NCBI GenBank assembly: GCA_965203475.1
Contig: OZ241890.1
Location: 1,674,001 to 1,738,000, forward strand
Source: JABDMD01 sp965203475
GTDB lineage: Bacteria; Pseudomonadota; Gammaproteobacteria; UBA4575
DNA length: 64,000 bases
Reading direction: 5' to 3'
Below are positions 18,291-26,937 of this stretch, one piece after another (position 1 is the first letter of the stretch; each line of letters starts with the position of its first letter). The translations under genes and the position numbers were made by a program. The notes under the pieces were generated by a model that worked only from the letters and a program-made list of their open reading frames with translations, was not told the origin of the DNA and ran no database searches.

Positions 18291-18348
18291 CAAGGACGAT
18301 GTGCATGGACGCACAAGTGTCGCGGGAGACAGGAAGTCGGGAGCGACC
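18291..18348 (+). repeat. Left arm of a perfect 58-bp inverted repeat bordering island 1
   Basis: This sequence is the exact reverse complement of 20053-20110. A second, slightly degenerate copy of the right-hand form lies at about 20230-20290. It starts 42 bp after the SpmA-SpmB stop and is followed by GTGCGAATATGAGTTCCATC, part of the wider repeat family described for the two islands. Confidence 0.85.
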
Positions 18349-18474
18349 GTGCGAATATGAGTTCCATCAAGGATGATGCAACCGGTTTTAAAGCTTGTGG
18401 AAATTTTAAAACGTCAGCTTTCGTGCCTGAGCATAGGGATGTGCGAATATGAGGCGAATCGTGGACGACTTACA

Positions 18475-18530
18475 CGGAAGTGGGAAGTGCAGAAAATGCA
18501 GGAGCAATTTTCTGCCGATTCGAGCAGATT
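18475..18530 (+). repeat. Second inverted-repeat segment, left copy
   Basis: GAAGTGGGAAGTGCAGAAAA and the following bases to ATTCGAGCAGATT are repeated, reverse-complemented and with very few changes, at about 20149-20204. Together with the 58-bp arm it brackets island 1. The 325 bp from 18250 to 18574 hold only this repeat material and no supported gene. Confidence 0.75.
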
Positions 18531-18545
18531 AATTTTTGATTTTCT

Positions 18546-18575
18546 AATGTCTACTATCGGCCAATAGCGGACATT
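18546..18575 (-). repeat. Island palindrome P1
   Basis: 30-bp stem-loop with arms related to AATGTCCGCT and AGCGGACATT around a TATCGGCCAA-type loop. Its right end overlaps the stop codon of the minus-strand gene at 18575, so the palindrome lies immediately 3' of that gene. Confidence 0.8.
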
Positions 18576-18919
18576 TAGGTTTGCAATTCTTTTAGATGCT
18601 CATGAGCTTGGAAGTACTCTTTCCAGGTACTTTCAAAAACGTCTTTGGTAATTAATTCGCCCTTAAAATCTTTAAACTCCATATTATTGTCACACCAGAA
18701 TCCATAATCTCTAGTAGTTGGACCAGCTAGAACAGGATTTTCATCGGCATCTAAACCAATTTCACGCCAAGGATTTTCATCCACAAACTCAATTAGCCAT
18801 GTATTTACCAAATGCATTTTATTTTTATAATTTGGATTTGCTTCTGGAATGAAAAAAAATATACACCTAATGAATTTTTCAATAAAAGTTGGCTTTTCCT
18901 CTGTCCAGTCTGTAGCCAT
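18575..18919 (-). CDS. Hypothetical soluble protein in repeat island 1
   Basis: 114 aa from the ATG at 18919 (a GTG at 18946 would add nine residues; neither has a strong ribosome site). I do not recognise the family. Visible features are WLIEFVDENPWREIGLDADE, GPTTRDYGFW and FESTWKEYFQAHE: an acidic, aromatic-rich protein without signal peptide or membrane segments. It lies alone between two copies of the island palindrome, with its stop inside one of them, a cassette-like position. Confidence 0.6.
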   Translation of the reverse strand: MATDWTEEKPTFIEKFIRCIFFFIPEANPNYKNKMHLVNTWLIEFVDENPWREIGLDADENPVLAGPTTRDYGFWCDNNMEFKDFKGELITKDVFESTWKEYFQAHEHLKELQT

Positions 18920-18963
18920 TTTAGTTTTAAAATATGAGTATTTCACTGAATTAGGACTTTATA

Positions 18964-18986
18964 GGATGTCCGCTTTGGGTCGTTAG
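18964..18986 (-). repeat. Island palindrome P2 (degenerate right arm)
   Basis: Left arm and loop (GATGTCCGCTTTGGGTCGTT) are intact, while the right arm has decayed to AGGTGCCATCAT. It lies just beyond the stop codon of the gene at 18993. Confidence 0.7.
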
Positions 18987-18992
18987 GTGCCA

Positions 18993-19253
18993 TCATGCTT
19001 TAATTGCAGTGCTTATTTTAATTAAATAAATCCCACCTAATGGCCAGAATAAAATAAGGCATCTCCAAAACCATATCCTGTCTTGATTCTTTCTGGTTAC
19101 TTCAACAGCGTACAAGCATGGAATCAAAACTAAGACTAAAGCCAGAATTAACCAAGTCAAAATATTCATTTTATCCATGAAAGCTAAGCTTAAAACTAAA
19201 TAGACAGGCGGACCTATAAGCCCCAATAAACCAAATAAAAATTGCTTATTCAA
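18993..19253 (-). CDS. Small membrane protein in repeat island 1
   Basis: 86 aa with three predicted membrane segments (FGLLGLIGPPVYLVLSLAF, ILTWLILALVLVLIPCLYAV, and a C-terminal FWRCLILFWPLGGIYLI). Start is a TTG at 19253; no ATG precedes the first hydrophobic segment. No family recognised. It lies between palindromes P2 and P3, in the same orientation as the neighbouring island genes. Confidence 0.55.
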   Translation of the reverse strand: MNKQFLFGLLGLIGPPVYLVLSLAFMDKMNILTWLILALVLVLIPCLYAVEVTRKNQDRIWFWRCLILFWPLGGIYLIKISTAIKA

Positions 19254-19264
19254 AGTCTATTTCG

Positions 19265-19387
19265 AATGTCCGCTTTAGGTCGTTAGCAGACATTTTAGTA
19301 GAAAAGATTATTCTGTTCACATCATCCATGATGTGTCTTATATTCGTACTTCCTTGTACTCACGCTTTGGGCCGATAACGGACATTT
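19265..19387. repeat. Composite repeat, copy A (palindrome P3 plus about 92 bp)
   Basis: A 30-bp palindrome (19265-19294) is followed by a stretch containing the inner palindrome CATCATCCATGATG and ending in a second half-palindrome GGGCCGATAACGGACATTTT. The same combination is repeated directly at 19881-20003 with few differences. It holds no gene. Confidence 0.8.
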
Positions 19388-19430
19388 TGCTCTTGTATGC
19401 GTGTAATTCCAACCTGTTGCTCCCCATTTT

Positions 19431-19459
19431 ATGTCTCCTTACGGTCAGAAGCGGTCATT
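19431..19459 (-). repeat. Island palindrome P4
   Basis: ATGTCTCCTT-ACGGTCAGA-AGCGGTCATT, a degenerate copy of the island palindrome. Its right end overlaps the stop codon of the gene at 19458, the same arrangement as P1. Confidence 0.7.
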
Positions 19460-19838
19460 AAACCCAATCATGAGCTATATGCATCCCGCCATAAAACATA
19501 AATAGAAAACCATAAGATAATGTAAGAACATGTAGAATATTTATATACCACCATTTGCGATAAATCCAAATGGAATAAATAATCGATAATAGTCCGATAA
19601 CTCCTAGCCCCACATGTGTCCATACAATCCATCCTGAATAACCAAAATACGTGTATTTACTAGCTATTGCTGCAAACGGCAAACTGATCGATAAAATTAG
19701 GCCATGAGAGCTCGCAAATAATCTTTTATATAACTTCATAGCTCTTCCCACATAAAGATAAAAAAACGAAATAGAAAATAACACTACATACCCAAGCTCA
19801 GCATTAGTATCTAGAAACTTTAACCATGAATTAAACAT
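19458..19838 (-). CDS. Small membrane protein in repeat island 1
   Basis: 126 aa from the ATG at 19838 (a TTG two codons earlier is possible). About four hydrophobic segments are visible (YVVLFSISFFYLYVG, LILSISLPFAAIAS, VWTHVGLGVIGLLSIIYSIW, ILHVLTLSYGFLFMFYGGMH), with two histidines in the membrane part. No family recognised. It is flanked by direct copies of the composite repeat (19265 and 19881), and its stop lies inside palindrome P4. Confidence 0.6.
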   Translation of the reverse strand: MFNSWLKFLDTNAELGYVVLFSISFFYLYVGRAMKLYKRLFASSHGLILSISLPFAAIASKYTYFGYSGWIVWTHVGLGVIGLLSIIYSIWIYRKWWYINILHVLTLSYGFLFMFYGGMHIAHDWV

Positions 19839-19880
19839 TTGCAATTTGTTTAATTAAAATTTGAATGTGGTTTTATTTGA

Positions 19881-20003
19881 AATGTCCGCTTTGGGTCGTT
19901 TGCGGACATTTTAGTAGAAATATTTATTCTGTTCACATCATCCATGATGTGTCTCATATTCGTACTTCCTTGTACTCACGCTTTGGGTTGATACCGGACA
20001 TTA
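19881..20003. repeat. Composite repeat, copy B
   Basis: Direct repeat of 19265-19387: a palindrome AATGTCCGCT...TGCGGACATT at 19881-19910, then the CATCATCCATGATG segment and a closing half-palindrome. The two copies enclose the gene at 19458-19838. Confidence 0.8.
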
Positions 20004-20052
20004 TAAGAATATTAATCTGTTGCATCATCCCTGATGGAAATCTTATTCGCAG

Positions 20053-20290
20053 GGTCGCTCCCGACTTCCTGTCTCCCGCGACACTTGTGCGTCCATGCAC
20101 ATCGTCCTTGTGCTCGGGATCGTACGCAGACACTTTAAAAGAAAAGAATAATCTGTTCGAATCGGCAGAAAATCGCTCCTGCATTTTCTGCACTTCCCAC
20201 TTCCATGTAGGTCGTCCATGATTCGACTCATATTCGTACGGTCGCTACCGACATCCTGTCTACCGCGACACTTGTGCATCCATGCACTCA
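20053..20290 (-). repeat. Right border repeats of island 1
   Basis: Contains the exact 58-bp inverse (20053-20110) of the left border, the inverse of the 18475-18530 segment (about 20149-20204) and a degenerate third copy of the border sequence (about 20230-20290). The last copy runs into the 3' end of the thioredoxin-like gene at 20288. Confidence 0.8.
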
Positions 20291-20851
20291 TTCTTTGAGC
20301 AATTTTGCAATCGCTTTTTCTATTCTTTTTGCGTTGCGATCACCTGCATGGGTTTCACCTACATAGGCATCTCTGATATTTCCTTCTTTATCGACAATGT
20401 AATAGGAAGGCCAATATTTATTTCCCAAGGATTTCCAATAGGCAAAATTATTATCCATCATAATGGGATGATGCAGCATAAACTTATCTGCATGCTTTAC
20501 TACATTTGCGCGCTCTTTCTCATGATCAAATTCAGGGGTATGAATACCAATTATTAAAAAGTCCTGATCCGTAAACTTTTGTTCCAAACTGTTCAACCAG
20601 GGAAAGGAGCGATAACAATTCCAGCAACCATAGCTCCAAATATCGATCAATAAAACTTTTCCACGTACGTCTGACAACATTAAAGGTTCCGAATTGATCC
20701 AAGCGTGTGGATCAATTTGCGTGAACTCGGGTAACTTGTCTGGTGGATTGATTCTGGCTGCATGTACCACAATACTAATCGATATTATTAACAGGGCTAG
20801 GGCAAAATAACTATTTTTTTGCATAAGTTTTTTCTGTATAAAATTATTCAT
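20288..20851 (-). CDS. Thioredoxin-like (TlpA/redoxin) exported protein
   Basis: 187 aa with an N-terminal hydrophobic anchor or signal segment (FALALLIISISIVVHA) and a thioredoxin fold. The active site is SYGCWNCYRSFPWLNSL (CWNC), and YWPSYYIVDKEGNI carries the position of the cis-proline loop, here with Ser after Pro. The CxNC redoxin type with a charged tail resembles the C-terminal domain of DipZ-like proteins. It probably acts in periplasmic thiol exchange. The start overlaps the upstream acuI-like gene by 8 bp; an alternative ATG lies 27 bp further in. Confidence 0.83.
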   Translation of the reverse strand: MNNFIQKKLMQKNSYFALALLIISISIVVHAARINPPDKLPEFTQIDPHAWINSEPLMLSDVRGKVLLIDIWSYGCWNCYRSFPWLNSLEQKFTDQDFLIIGIHTPEFDHEKERANVVKHADKFMLHHPIMMDNNFAYWKSLGNKYWPSYYIVDKEGNIRDAYVGETHAGDRNAKRIEKAIAKLLKE

Positions 20852-21839
20852 GATCGATCTCTATTAACACTCTTCCCTGAAGTTCATTGTTAATAATTTC
20901 TTCAAACACTGTCGGTAATTCTTGTAATTTGACTGTCTTATTTAAAATTTTCACAAAATGTTGTGGTTTTAAATCATCACCTAATCGTTTCCAAATATGT
21001 TTGCGTAAATCTTGTGGGCAATTAGCTGAACTAACACCTAATAAATTTACTCCTCGAATGATAAAAGGCATGGTAGATAAATTAAATTTTATGCCACCTG
21101 CAATTCCCACACTTACAACATTTCCCCATGACTTAGTAGACCGTACCAATGCGCTTAACATTTCACCCCCTACATTATCTATGGCACCTGCCCAGCGGGT
21201 TTTCCCCAAAATATGATTCCCTGAATCTATTTTCCCGCGGCCAACGACTTTCGATGCGCCCAACCCAGTAAGATAATCACGCGCATCCTCTGTTCCCGTT
21301 ACGGCAATCACTTCATAGCCAAGCTTATTTAAAATATCTACTGCAAAACTCCCCACACCACCACTGGCACCCGTGACCACAATAGGCCCATCGTTAGGGT
21401 GCTGACCATTTTGTTCCATTAAATGGATACTTAAGGCCGCAGTAAATCCAGCCGTGCCGATAATCATGCTCTGACTTAAACTTAAGCCTTCTGGTAATCT
21501 CACTACCCACTCAGCCGGTACGCGCGCAAATTCCGCATACCCACCATCGTGGGTTTCACTTAAACCACTGCCATTCACGATGACTTTGTAGCCTTGCATG
21601 ATGTCGCTGTCAGTAGATTCGACAACTTCTCCGGCTAAATCAATGCCGCCCACCAATGGTGAATTTCTTAAAATTTGCGCACGCCCTGTACCCGCGAGAG
21701 CATCTTTATAATTAACACTTGAATAGTGAACATGAATTACCACATCACCATCGGAAAGATCTCGAAGCGTTAACTCCTCTAAGCCCGCCTTTGTTTCAGT
21801 ATCTCCTGCATGAATTCTAAATGCGGAAAAAGTCTTCAT
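20844..21839 (-). CDS. acuI: AcuI/YhdH-family NADPH-dependent quinone oxidoreductase (acrylyl-CoA reductase-like)
   Basis: 331 aa medium-chain dehydrogenase without the catalytic-zinc cysteines. The nucleotide fold has VVTGASGGVGSFAVDIL, and early motifs (VHYSSVNYKDALAGTGRAQI, PLVGGIDLAGEVVES) are those of the YhdH/AcuI group, which reduces acryloyl-CoA and thereby detoxifies acrylate. Between purK (1-bp overlap of ends) and the thioredoxin-like gene, it appears part of a purE-purK-acuI-redoxin transcript. Confidence 0.88.
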   Translation of the reverse strand: MKTFSAFRIHAGDTETKAGLEELTLRDLSDGDVVIHVHYSSVNYKDALAGTGRAQILRNSPLVGGIDLAGEVVESTDSDIMQGYKVIVNGSGLSETHDGGYAEFARVPAEWVVRLPEGLSLSQSMIIGTAGFTAALSIHLMEQNGQHPNDGPIVVTGASGGVGSFAVDILNKLGYEVIAVTGTEDARDYLTGLGASKVVGRGKIDSGNHILGKTRWAGAIDNVGGEMLSALVRSTKSWGNVVSVGIAGGIKFNLSTMPFIIRGVNLLGVSSANCPQDLRKHIWKRLGDDLKPQHFVKILNKTVKLQELPTVFEEIINNELQGRVLIEIDHE

Positions 21840-22972
21840 TAACCTGCAACCAAAAGCGTGGAAAATATTTCCTGTGCTGTTGACAAACTTTCGGCTGCCG
21901 ATTTAGCTAACACATTATAATGACCCATCTTTCTACCAACCCGTGCCTCACGTTTGCCATATAAATGTAATTTTACATTTTCTGATTCAAGAATTTTACA
22001 CCAATCTGGCGTCCCACCGTGCCAGAGATCGCCTAATACATTCACCATCGTCACCGCTGAGTGGGCTTGTGAATTTCCAAGCGGTAGACCACAAATGGCA
22101 CGTACTTGCTGTTCAAATTGTGAGGTATAACATGCATCGAGTGTGTAATGGCCACTATTGTGCGTGCGTGGTGCCATTTCATTGAAATATAAGTGATCAT
22201 TTTGATCAACAAAGTATTCAACGGCTAGTATGCCGAAGTAATTCAGTTTCTCTGCTATTTTTTGTGTATTCGCTTTGGCTAATTCTTGAAGATCTGTATT
22301 TATATTAGCGGGCACAGTGCTAGTAAATAAAATTCCGTCTCGGTGCACATTTTCTGCAACCGGAAAAAAACTAATCACATTTTCTGTAGAACGTGCAATG
22401 ACAACTGAAATTTCACTCTTTAAATTTATTCTTTGCTCTAAAATACATTCGACTTGGTTTAAATTTTTCCATGCTTGTATCGCTTCATCCGCTGTTTTTA
22501 CGACTACTTGCCCTTTTCCATCGTATCCCAAGGTTGTAGTTTTTAAGATTTGTTCTTCGGTAATTTTTTCAAATGCATTTTGTATATCCTGCTCACAATT
22601 TACTTGATGAAATTCTGCACATGAAATATTTAGCGATTGTGCAAAGTTTTTCTCTTTTAACCTGCTTTGCGCAGTCTCAACAGCTTTTGAATTTGGACAA
22701 ACTAATGCAGTTGCTTCTAAGTACTTCAGCACATCGGCCGGGACATTTTCAAATTCTGTAGTTATTACTGAGCATTCCTGTGCCATTGCATCAAGCACAC
22801 GTTTATCATCATAGTTAGCCTGTAAATGAAGCTGTGCAACCTCGCCCGCAGGACTCGTGGCATTTGGGTCTAATACATTAACCCGATATCCCATAGAAGT
22901 TGCAGCATGCACGAACATGCGGCCTAACTGGCCACCGCCCAACATGCCAAGCGTTGCGCCTGGTAAAATCAT
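21839..22972 (-). CDS. purK: N5-carboxyaminoimidazole ribonucleotide synthase
   Basis: 377 aa ATP-grasp enzyme. The N-terminal GMLGGGQLGRMFVHAA, the ATP-grasp loop KTTTLGYDGKGQVVV and EMAPRTHNSGHYTLDAC are all present. It forms N5-CAIR from AIR, bicarbonate and ATP. It follows purE by 7 bp. Confidence 0.96.
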   Translation of the reverse strand: MILPGATLGMLGGGQLGRMFVHAATSMGYRVNVLDPNATSPAGEVAQLHLQANYDDKRVLDAMAQECSVITTEFENVPADVLKYLEATALVCPNSKAVETAQSRLKEKNFAQSLNISCAEFHQVNCEQDIQNAFEKITEEQILKTTTLGYDGKGQVVVKTADEAIQAWKNLNQVECILEQRINLKSEISVVIARSTENVISFFPVAENVHRDGILFTSTVPANINTDLQELAKANTQKIAEKLNYFGILAVEYFVDQNDHLYFNEMAPRTHNSGHYTLDACYTSQFEQQVRAICGLPLGNSQAHSAVTMVNVLGDLWHGGTPDWCKILESENVKLHLYGKREARVGRKMGHYNVLAKSAAESLSTAQEIFSTLLVAG

Positions 22973-22979
22973 TTTGCTT

Positions 22980-23462
22980 TTATAGCGTAGTTTTTAAAAC
23001 TTTCTCGCGTTGCATTTCGCGAAATTTATCTAACATTTTTTTCAAATCTTCATCATTATTCGCTAACATTGCAACTGCAAACAACGCAGCATTTGCTGCA
23101 CCCGCTTTTCCAATTGCAAATGTCGCAACTGGAACTCCTTTTGGCATTTGCACAATAGAGTAGAGTGAATCTTGTCCAGATAAATGTTTACTGGGTACTG
23201 GAACACCTAACACAGGTACGGTGGAATTAGCGGCAACCATTCCGGGCAAATGAGCTGCTCCTCCGGCTCCAGCAATAATGCATTGAATTCCACGAGAGGC
23301 AGCTGATTCTGAAAACTCAGCCATTAACTTAGGAGTGCGATGTGCCGAGACTACACGCTTTTCATACGATATATTAAACTGATCGAGAATATTTGCTGCA
23401 GCCTGCATAACTGGCCAGTCACTATCACTACCCATTATTAGACTAACTTTCGGATCAGCCAT
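22980..23462 (-). CDS. purE: N5-carboxyaminoimidazole ribonucleotide mutase
   Basis: 160 aa, class I PurE. MGSDSDWPVM, VVSAHRTPK and AGAGGAAHLPGMVA line the active site, with the catalytic histidine in SAHRTP. It converts N5-CAIR to CAIR. It is divergent from purC, 100 bp away, so three successive steps of purine synthesis are encoded here. Confidence 0.97.
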   Translation of the reverse strand: MADPKVSLIMGSDSDWPVMQAAANILDQFNISYEKRVVSAHRTPKLMAEFSESAASRGIQCIIAGAGGAAHLPGMVAANSTVPVLGVPVPSKHLSGQDSLYSIVQMPKGVPVATFAIGKAGAANAALFAVAMLANNDEDLKKMLDKFREMQREKVLKTTL

Positions 23463-23562
23463 ATTCTTAACCCCTAGGATTTAGGAAGAAAAACGCGCAT
23501 TTTCCCTGAGACGGGGATATAAAACCAGCAATTTAACGTAAATATTCGATAAAAACCGATAT

Positions 23563-24447
23563 ATGTTATTTGAATCCAACATACCATCACTTAAAAAAGT
23601 TTATCAGGGGAAGGTACGGGATATTTATGAAATCGACGATCAACATTGGTTGATTGTAACCAGTGATCGGCTTTCCGCCTTTGATGTTATATTGCCCGAT
23701 CCAATCCCTAAAAAAGGCGAAGTCCTTACTAGGGTATCTAACTTTTGGTTTGATTACTTTGCAGACCAGGTCGCTAATCATTTAAGTAGCATTAAACTTA
23801 AAGATATTATCCAGGACACTAGCGAATTAAAACGTTTGCAAAATCGAAGTGTCATTGTAAATAAACTAAAGGCCCTTCCTTTTGAGGCCATTGTGCGTGG
23901 GTATGTAATTGGTTCCGGCTGGAAAGATTACCAAAACACAGGTTCAATCTGTGGTGTTCGATTACCAGAAAATTTACAACAAGCAGAACAATTACCTTCT
24001 CCAATTTTTACACCTTCTACCAAAGCGGCGGTAGGTAGTCATGATATCAATGTAACTTTTGATGAAATTATAAATTTAGTCGGAAAAGAGACTGCCGAAA
24101 ACGTGCGCGATATCAGTTTAAGGATCTATACACAAGCTGCAGACTATGCGTCTCAACATGGAATTATTATTGCAGATACTAAATTTGAATTTGGTTTGGA
24201 TGAACATAGAAATATTGTATTGATTGATGAAGCATTAACACCCGACTCATCTCGTTTTTGGCCACAAGATTCTTATGTGGTTGGAGAAAGTCCAAAAAGT
24301 TTTGACAAACAGTATGTGCGTGATTATTTAGAAACGTTGGATTGGAATAAAAAAGCACCTGGGCCAAAGCTTCCTCAGGAAATTATCAATAATACGAGCG
24401 CAAAATATATAGAGGCCTGTGAAAAACTTACAGGAATTAAATTGTAA
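23563..24447 (+). CDS. purC: Phosphoribosylaminoimidazole-succinocarboxamide synthase
   Basis: 294 aa, the longer form of SAICAR synthase (the E. coli enzyme is about 237 aa). VYQGKVRDIYEID, SDRLSAFDVILPDPIPKKG, VRGYVIGSGWKDY and DEALTPDSSRFW are the family motifs. It joins aspartate to CAIR, the product of PurE. Its end faces the NTF2-like gene with a 10-bp gap. Confidence 0.96.
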   Translation: MLFESNIPSLKKVYQGKVRDIYEIDDQHWLIVTSDRLSAFDVILPDPIPKKGEVLTRVSNFWFDYFADQVANHLSSIKLKDIIQDTSELKRLQNRSVIVNKLKALPFEAIVRGYVIGSGWKDYQNTGSICGVRLPENLQQAEQLPSPIFTPSTKAAVGSHDINVTFDEIINLVGKETAENVRDISLRIYTQAADYASQHGIIIADTKFEFGLDEHRNIVLIDEALTPDSSRFWPQDSYVVGESPKSFDKQYVRDYLETLDWNKKAPGPKLPQEIINNTSAKYIEACEKLTGIKL

Positions 24448-24457
24448 AAAATTAAAC

Positions 24458-24856
24458 TCATTTAAGTTGCCGAAATAGATACTCCGGATCAAAATAGCCA
24501 AGTACCTGTTTAATTTTTCCATTTTCAACCGTAATAAAATCACAACCAATTAAGGTTATTTTATTGCCTGTTGGCTGAATATCTCCCACCGGACCTTGAT
24601 GGGTTCCAAACAACAACCACGGTGCGGCAATCATTCCATTGCTTGCAGGAGTTGTCGAAACTAATTCAAGTTTTAAATCTGGAAACGCTGTAAACAAACT
24701 ATTGGCATAGTCTATATAATTTTGTCCCGATAAATTTGTCCCACCAACTGGATCGCTATAGGTACCATCCGGTGTGAATGTATTTAATATTGCATTAGTA
24801 TCATGGGCATCCCATGCATCAAAATATTCTTTTACGATTTCGATTTCTGCACTCAT
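24458..24856 (-). CDS. SnoaL/NTF2-like family protein
   Basis: 132 aa with the cone-shaped NTF2-like fold pattern: EIVKEYFDAWDAHDTNAILNTF, DGTYSDPVGG, and a beta-rich C-terminal half with DFITVENGKIKQV. Members range from polyketide cyclases to ester-binding proteins, so no reaction is assigned. It lies 56 bp downstream of an SDR gene on the same strand and may act with it. Confidence 0.8.
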   Translation of the reverse strand: MSAEIEIVKEYFDAWDAHDTNAILNTFTPDGTYSDPVGGTNLSGQNYIDYANSLFTAFPDLKLELVSTTPASNGMIAAPWLLFGTHQGPVGDIQPTGNKITLIGCDFITVENGKIKQVLGYFDPEYLFRQLK

Positions 24857-24912
24857 ACATCACCTATTCAATAAATTACTTTATCAATTTAATTATAAAG
24901 GCTTACGTATTG

Positions 24913-25656
24913 CTATCCTTCCATAATATTGGCTTCAATAATATTTTCTGCATAATTTTGATAAACACCTTGGATTTGTTTTGCCATAGAATCTGGAAAA
25001 ACATGAAACTCCCCATTTTTAAGTGCATCAATAATCGCATCGGCAACTATTGCAGGTGATTCAGCCATATCGCCAAGTCCCGCATTGTTGGCCATATCAG
25101 TTGCAATGGGACCCGGGTGTACACTCATGATCAACGTTCCTTGCTCGCCCAAGGTGTCTTTTAATCCTTGAGTGATAGAATAAGCGGCCGCTTTAGAAGC
25201 TGAATACGTTGTAAAGGGCAGAAAATTCTTCATTGAAGCAACCGAATTTAATTGTATAAAAGCACCGCCCCCATTGTTTTTCAACACTGATGCAAACGCC
25301 TGTGCCATTCTAATTAAGCCACCGACATTTATTTCAATTTCATAATTAAGTGCATTTATCGCGCCACTATCAAGCGGCATTGCGTTTTTTAAAACGCCCG
25401 CATTGTTGACAACTATTTCTACATCTGTTGCATTTTCTGCCGCTGCACTGATCGTTTCCGGTTTCGCTAAATCGATTTGTATCGCCTCTACACAGTCACC
25501 ATATTTTTCTATTAAAGGATCTGCGGTTGAAATTGTGCGAACACCTGCATAGACTTTTTTTGCACCCTTATCTAAAAAAGACTCAAGGATTGTCTTCCCT
25601 ATACCGCGGTTAGCACCAGTAGCCAGTGCAATTTTATTTTCAATATCTATATTCAT
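24913..25656 (-). CDS. Short-chain dehydrogenase/reductase
   Basis: 247 aa classical SDR. The coenzyme loop is ATGANRGIGKTILES, the NNAG motif is VVNNAGVL, the catalytic Ser is in QLNSVAS and the Tyr-Lys pair in YSASKAA. The substrate is unknown. An AGGTG lies 4 bp before the ATG. Probably cotranscribed with the NTF2-like gene downstream. Confidence 0.93.
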   Translation of the reverse strand: MNIDIENKIALATGANRGIGKTILESFLDKGAKKVYAGVRTISTADPLIEKYGDCVEAIQIDLAKPETISAAAENATDVEIVVNNAGVLKNAMPLDSGAINALNYEIEINVGGLIRMAQAFASVLKNNGGGAFIQLNSVASMKNFLPFTTYSASKAAAYSITQGLKDTLGEQGTLIMSVHPGPIATDMANNAGLGDMAESPAIVADAIIDALKNGEFHVFPDSMAKQIQGVYQNYAENIIEANIMEG

Positions 25657-25700
25657 GTCACACCTCTAAATGTATAAAACCAAATTGATTAAATTTATTT

Positions 25701-26927
25701 TTAAAAGTAATAGGCTAAATCTACTTGTAAATAATCGTCCCGATGAAATTGGCGTAGTGGATCATCTCTTGAAACATTACTGAAGGTTTGCAACTCGCTC
25801 TCAAGTCGCCAACTATCACTAAATCTCCGTTGTAACTCCACACGAAAACTTCGACTACTAAAATCAAAGTCATATAAACCACCAGCCAGTATTTCGGTAT
25901 CTTGCGCATCATTAAACACATAACGAATACCTAAAAAAATGTCGTCTTGAAACGTTGTGGGTGCATCCTGTTTTCGATCATCAAAGTGATATTCCATTAA
26001 CACTCCGATATCAGCGGCACTTTCCATTACGCCATAAAATGTGTATTCAAACCCACCTACTGCAGCAGAAAAATCACGGCCTTTTTTGCTCTGCACGATA
26101 GATTCCAGTTTCCATGTCCAATTTCCTATAATTGTTTGTAGATCTAAGCCAGTTTGATCAATCAAACCATAAAAAGGAATCAGCTCTAAACCATCTGCAA
26201 CACTAAAGCGTGGTTGTAATTCTGGCACTCGTGATGTGCCACTAAAATGTGACAAGCCTAAATCGACTGGACCTAATTGTGCGCTCAGTCGTATTGCCCA
26301 ATCCACATGATATTCTTCTGCGCCTGATTCATATTCTTCTTCATCCGTATCAACAACAATCCCTGTACGTAATCTTCCCTTGCGCCCCGGAAACGTACGC
26401 TCACGAAATCCTGGTAAAACATAAAATTGCAAAGCACCCCAATTTTGTAACCAAGTGGTTTCCAACATAGGTTGTCCAAGTTTATCTTCGGTATCAATAT
26501 TTTCCACCAAATCCGTTTGGTTAATGATATCAACCAAATGTTGTGATTCCGTAACACCCCAAAATACCTTGCCTACTCCAACCCGAAATTCCCAATCACC
26601 AAGCACATGCAAGTAACTTGCTTCACGAATATCAAAATGGGTTCGTTCAGGGTCTGTAGAATCGAGTCTTAGAAAAGGTGAAAATGTAACGGCCTGAAAA
26701 CCGTTATTCCAATCTTTATAATATTCAGGCTCAAAGGCTAAAGAAACATCTCCGTCTCGTTGATCGGGAAATTGTGCGTCTTGCCAAAACCCTCGGCCTT
26801 GTACAGAAACATAACCCGACCAAATTCCCGCATTTTCTTCGTCCTCTGCAATTGCATTTGAAAAGAAGGTTTCAAAGAGAAAGAAAGAAAAGATGAGCCA
26901 AGTTATTAGAACACTTTTTTTTGTCAT
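25701..26927 (-). CDS. Outer-membrane beta-barrel protein of the RND export operon
   Basis: 408 aa with a signal peptide (residues 1 to about 27) and alternating amphipathic strands throughout, ending in QVDLAYYF with a C-terminal phenylalanine, the usual outer-membrane insertion signal. Motifs such as YLHVLGDWEFRVGVGKVFWG resemble the porin-like proteins that accompany LolA-like and MMPL-type genes. It ends the operon tetR-RND-LolA-like-OMP and may form its outer-membrane component (inference). Gap to the upstream gene 10 bp. Confidence 0.75.
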   Translation of the reverse strand: MTKKSVLITWLIFSFFLFETFFSNAIAEDEENAGIWSGYVSVQGRGFWQDAQFPDQRDGDVSLAFEPEYYKDWNNGFQAVTFSPFLRLDSTDPERTHFDIREASYLHVLGDWEFRVGVGKVFWGVTESQHLVDIINQTDLVENIDTEDKLGQPMLETTWLQNWGALQFYVLPGFRERTFPGRKGRLRTGIVVDTDEEEYESGAEEYHVDWAIRLSAQLGPVDLGLSHFSGTSRVPELQPRFSVADGLELIPFYGLIDQTGLDLQTIIGNWTWKLESIVQSKKGRDFSAAVGGFEYTFYGVMESAADIGVLMEYHFDDRKQDAPTTFQDDIFLGIRYVFNDAQDTEILAGGLYDFDFSSRSFRVELQRRFSDSWRLESELQTFSNVSRDDPLRQFHRDDYLQVDLAYYF

Positions 26928-26937
26928 TCTTTAATTT

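Noticed and set aside
18250..20290. Insertion sequence in the repeat islands
   Set aside because: Inverted repeats are present, but no frame resembles a transposase.
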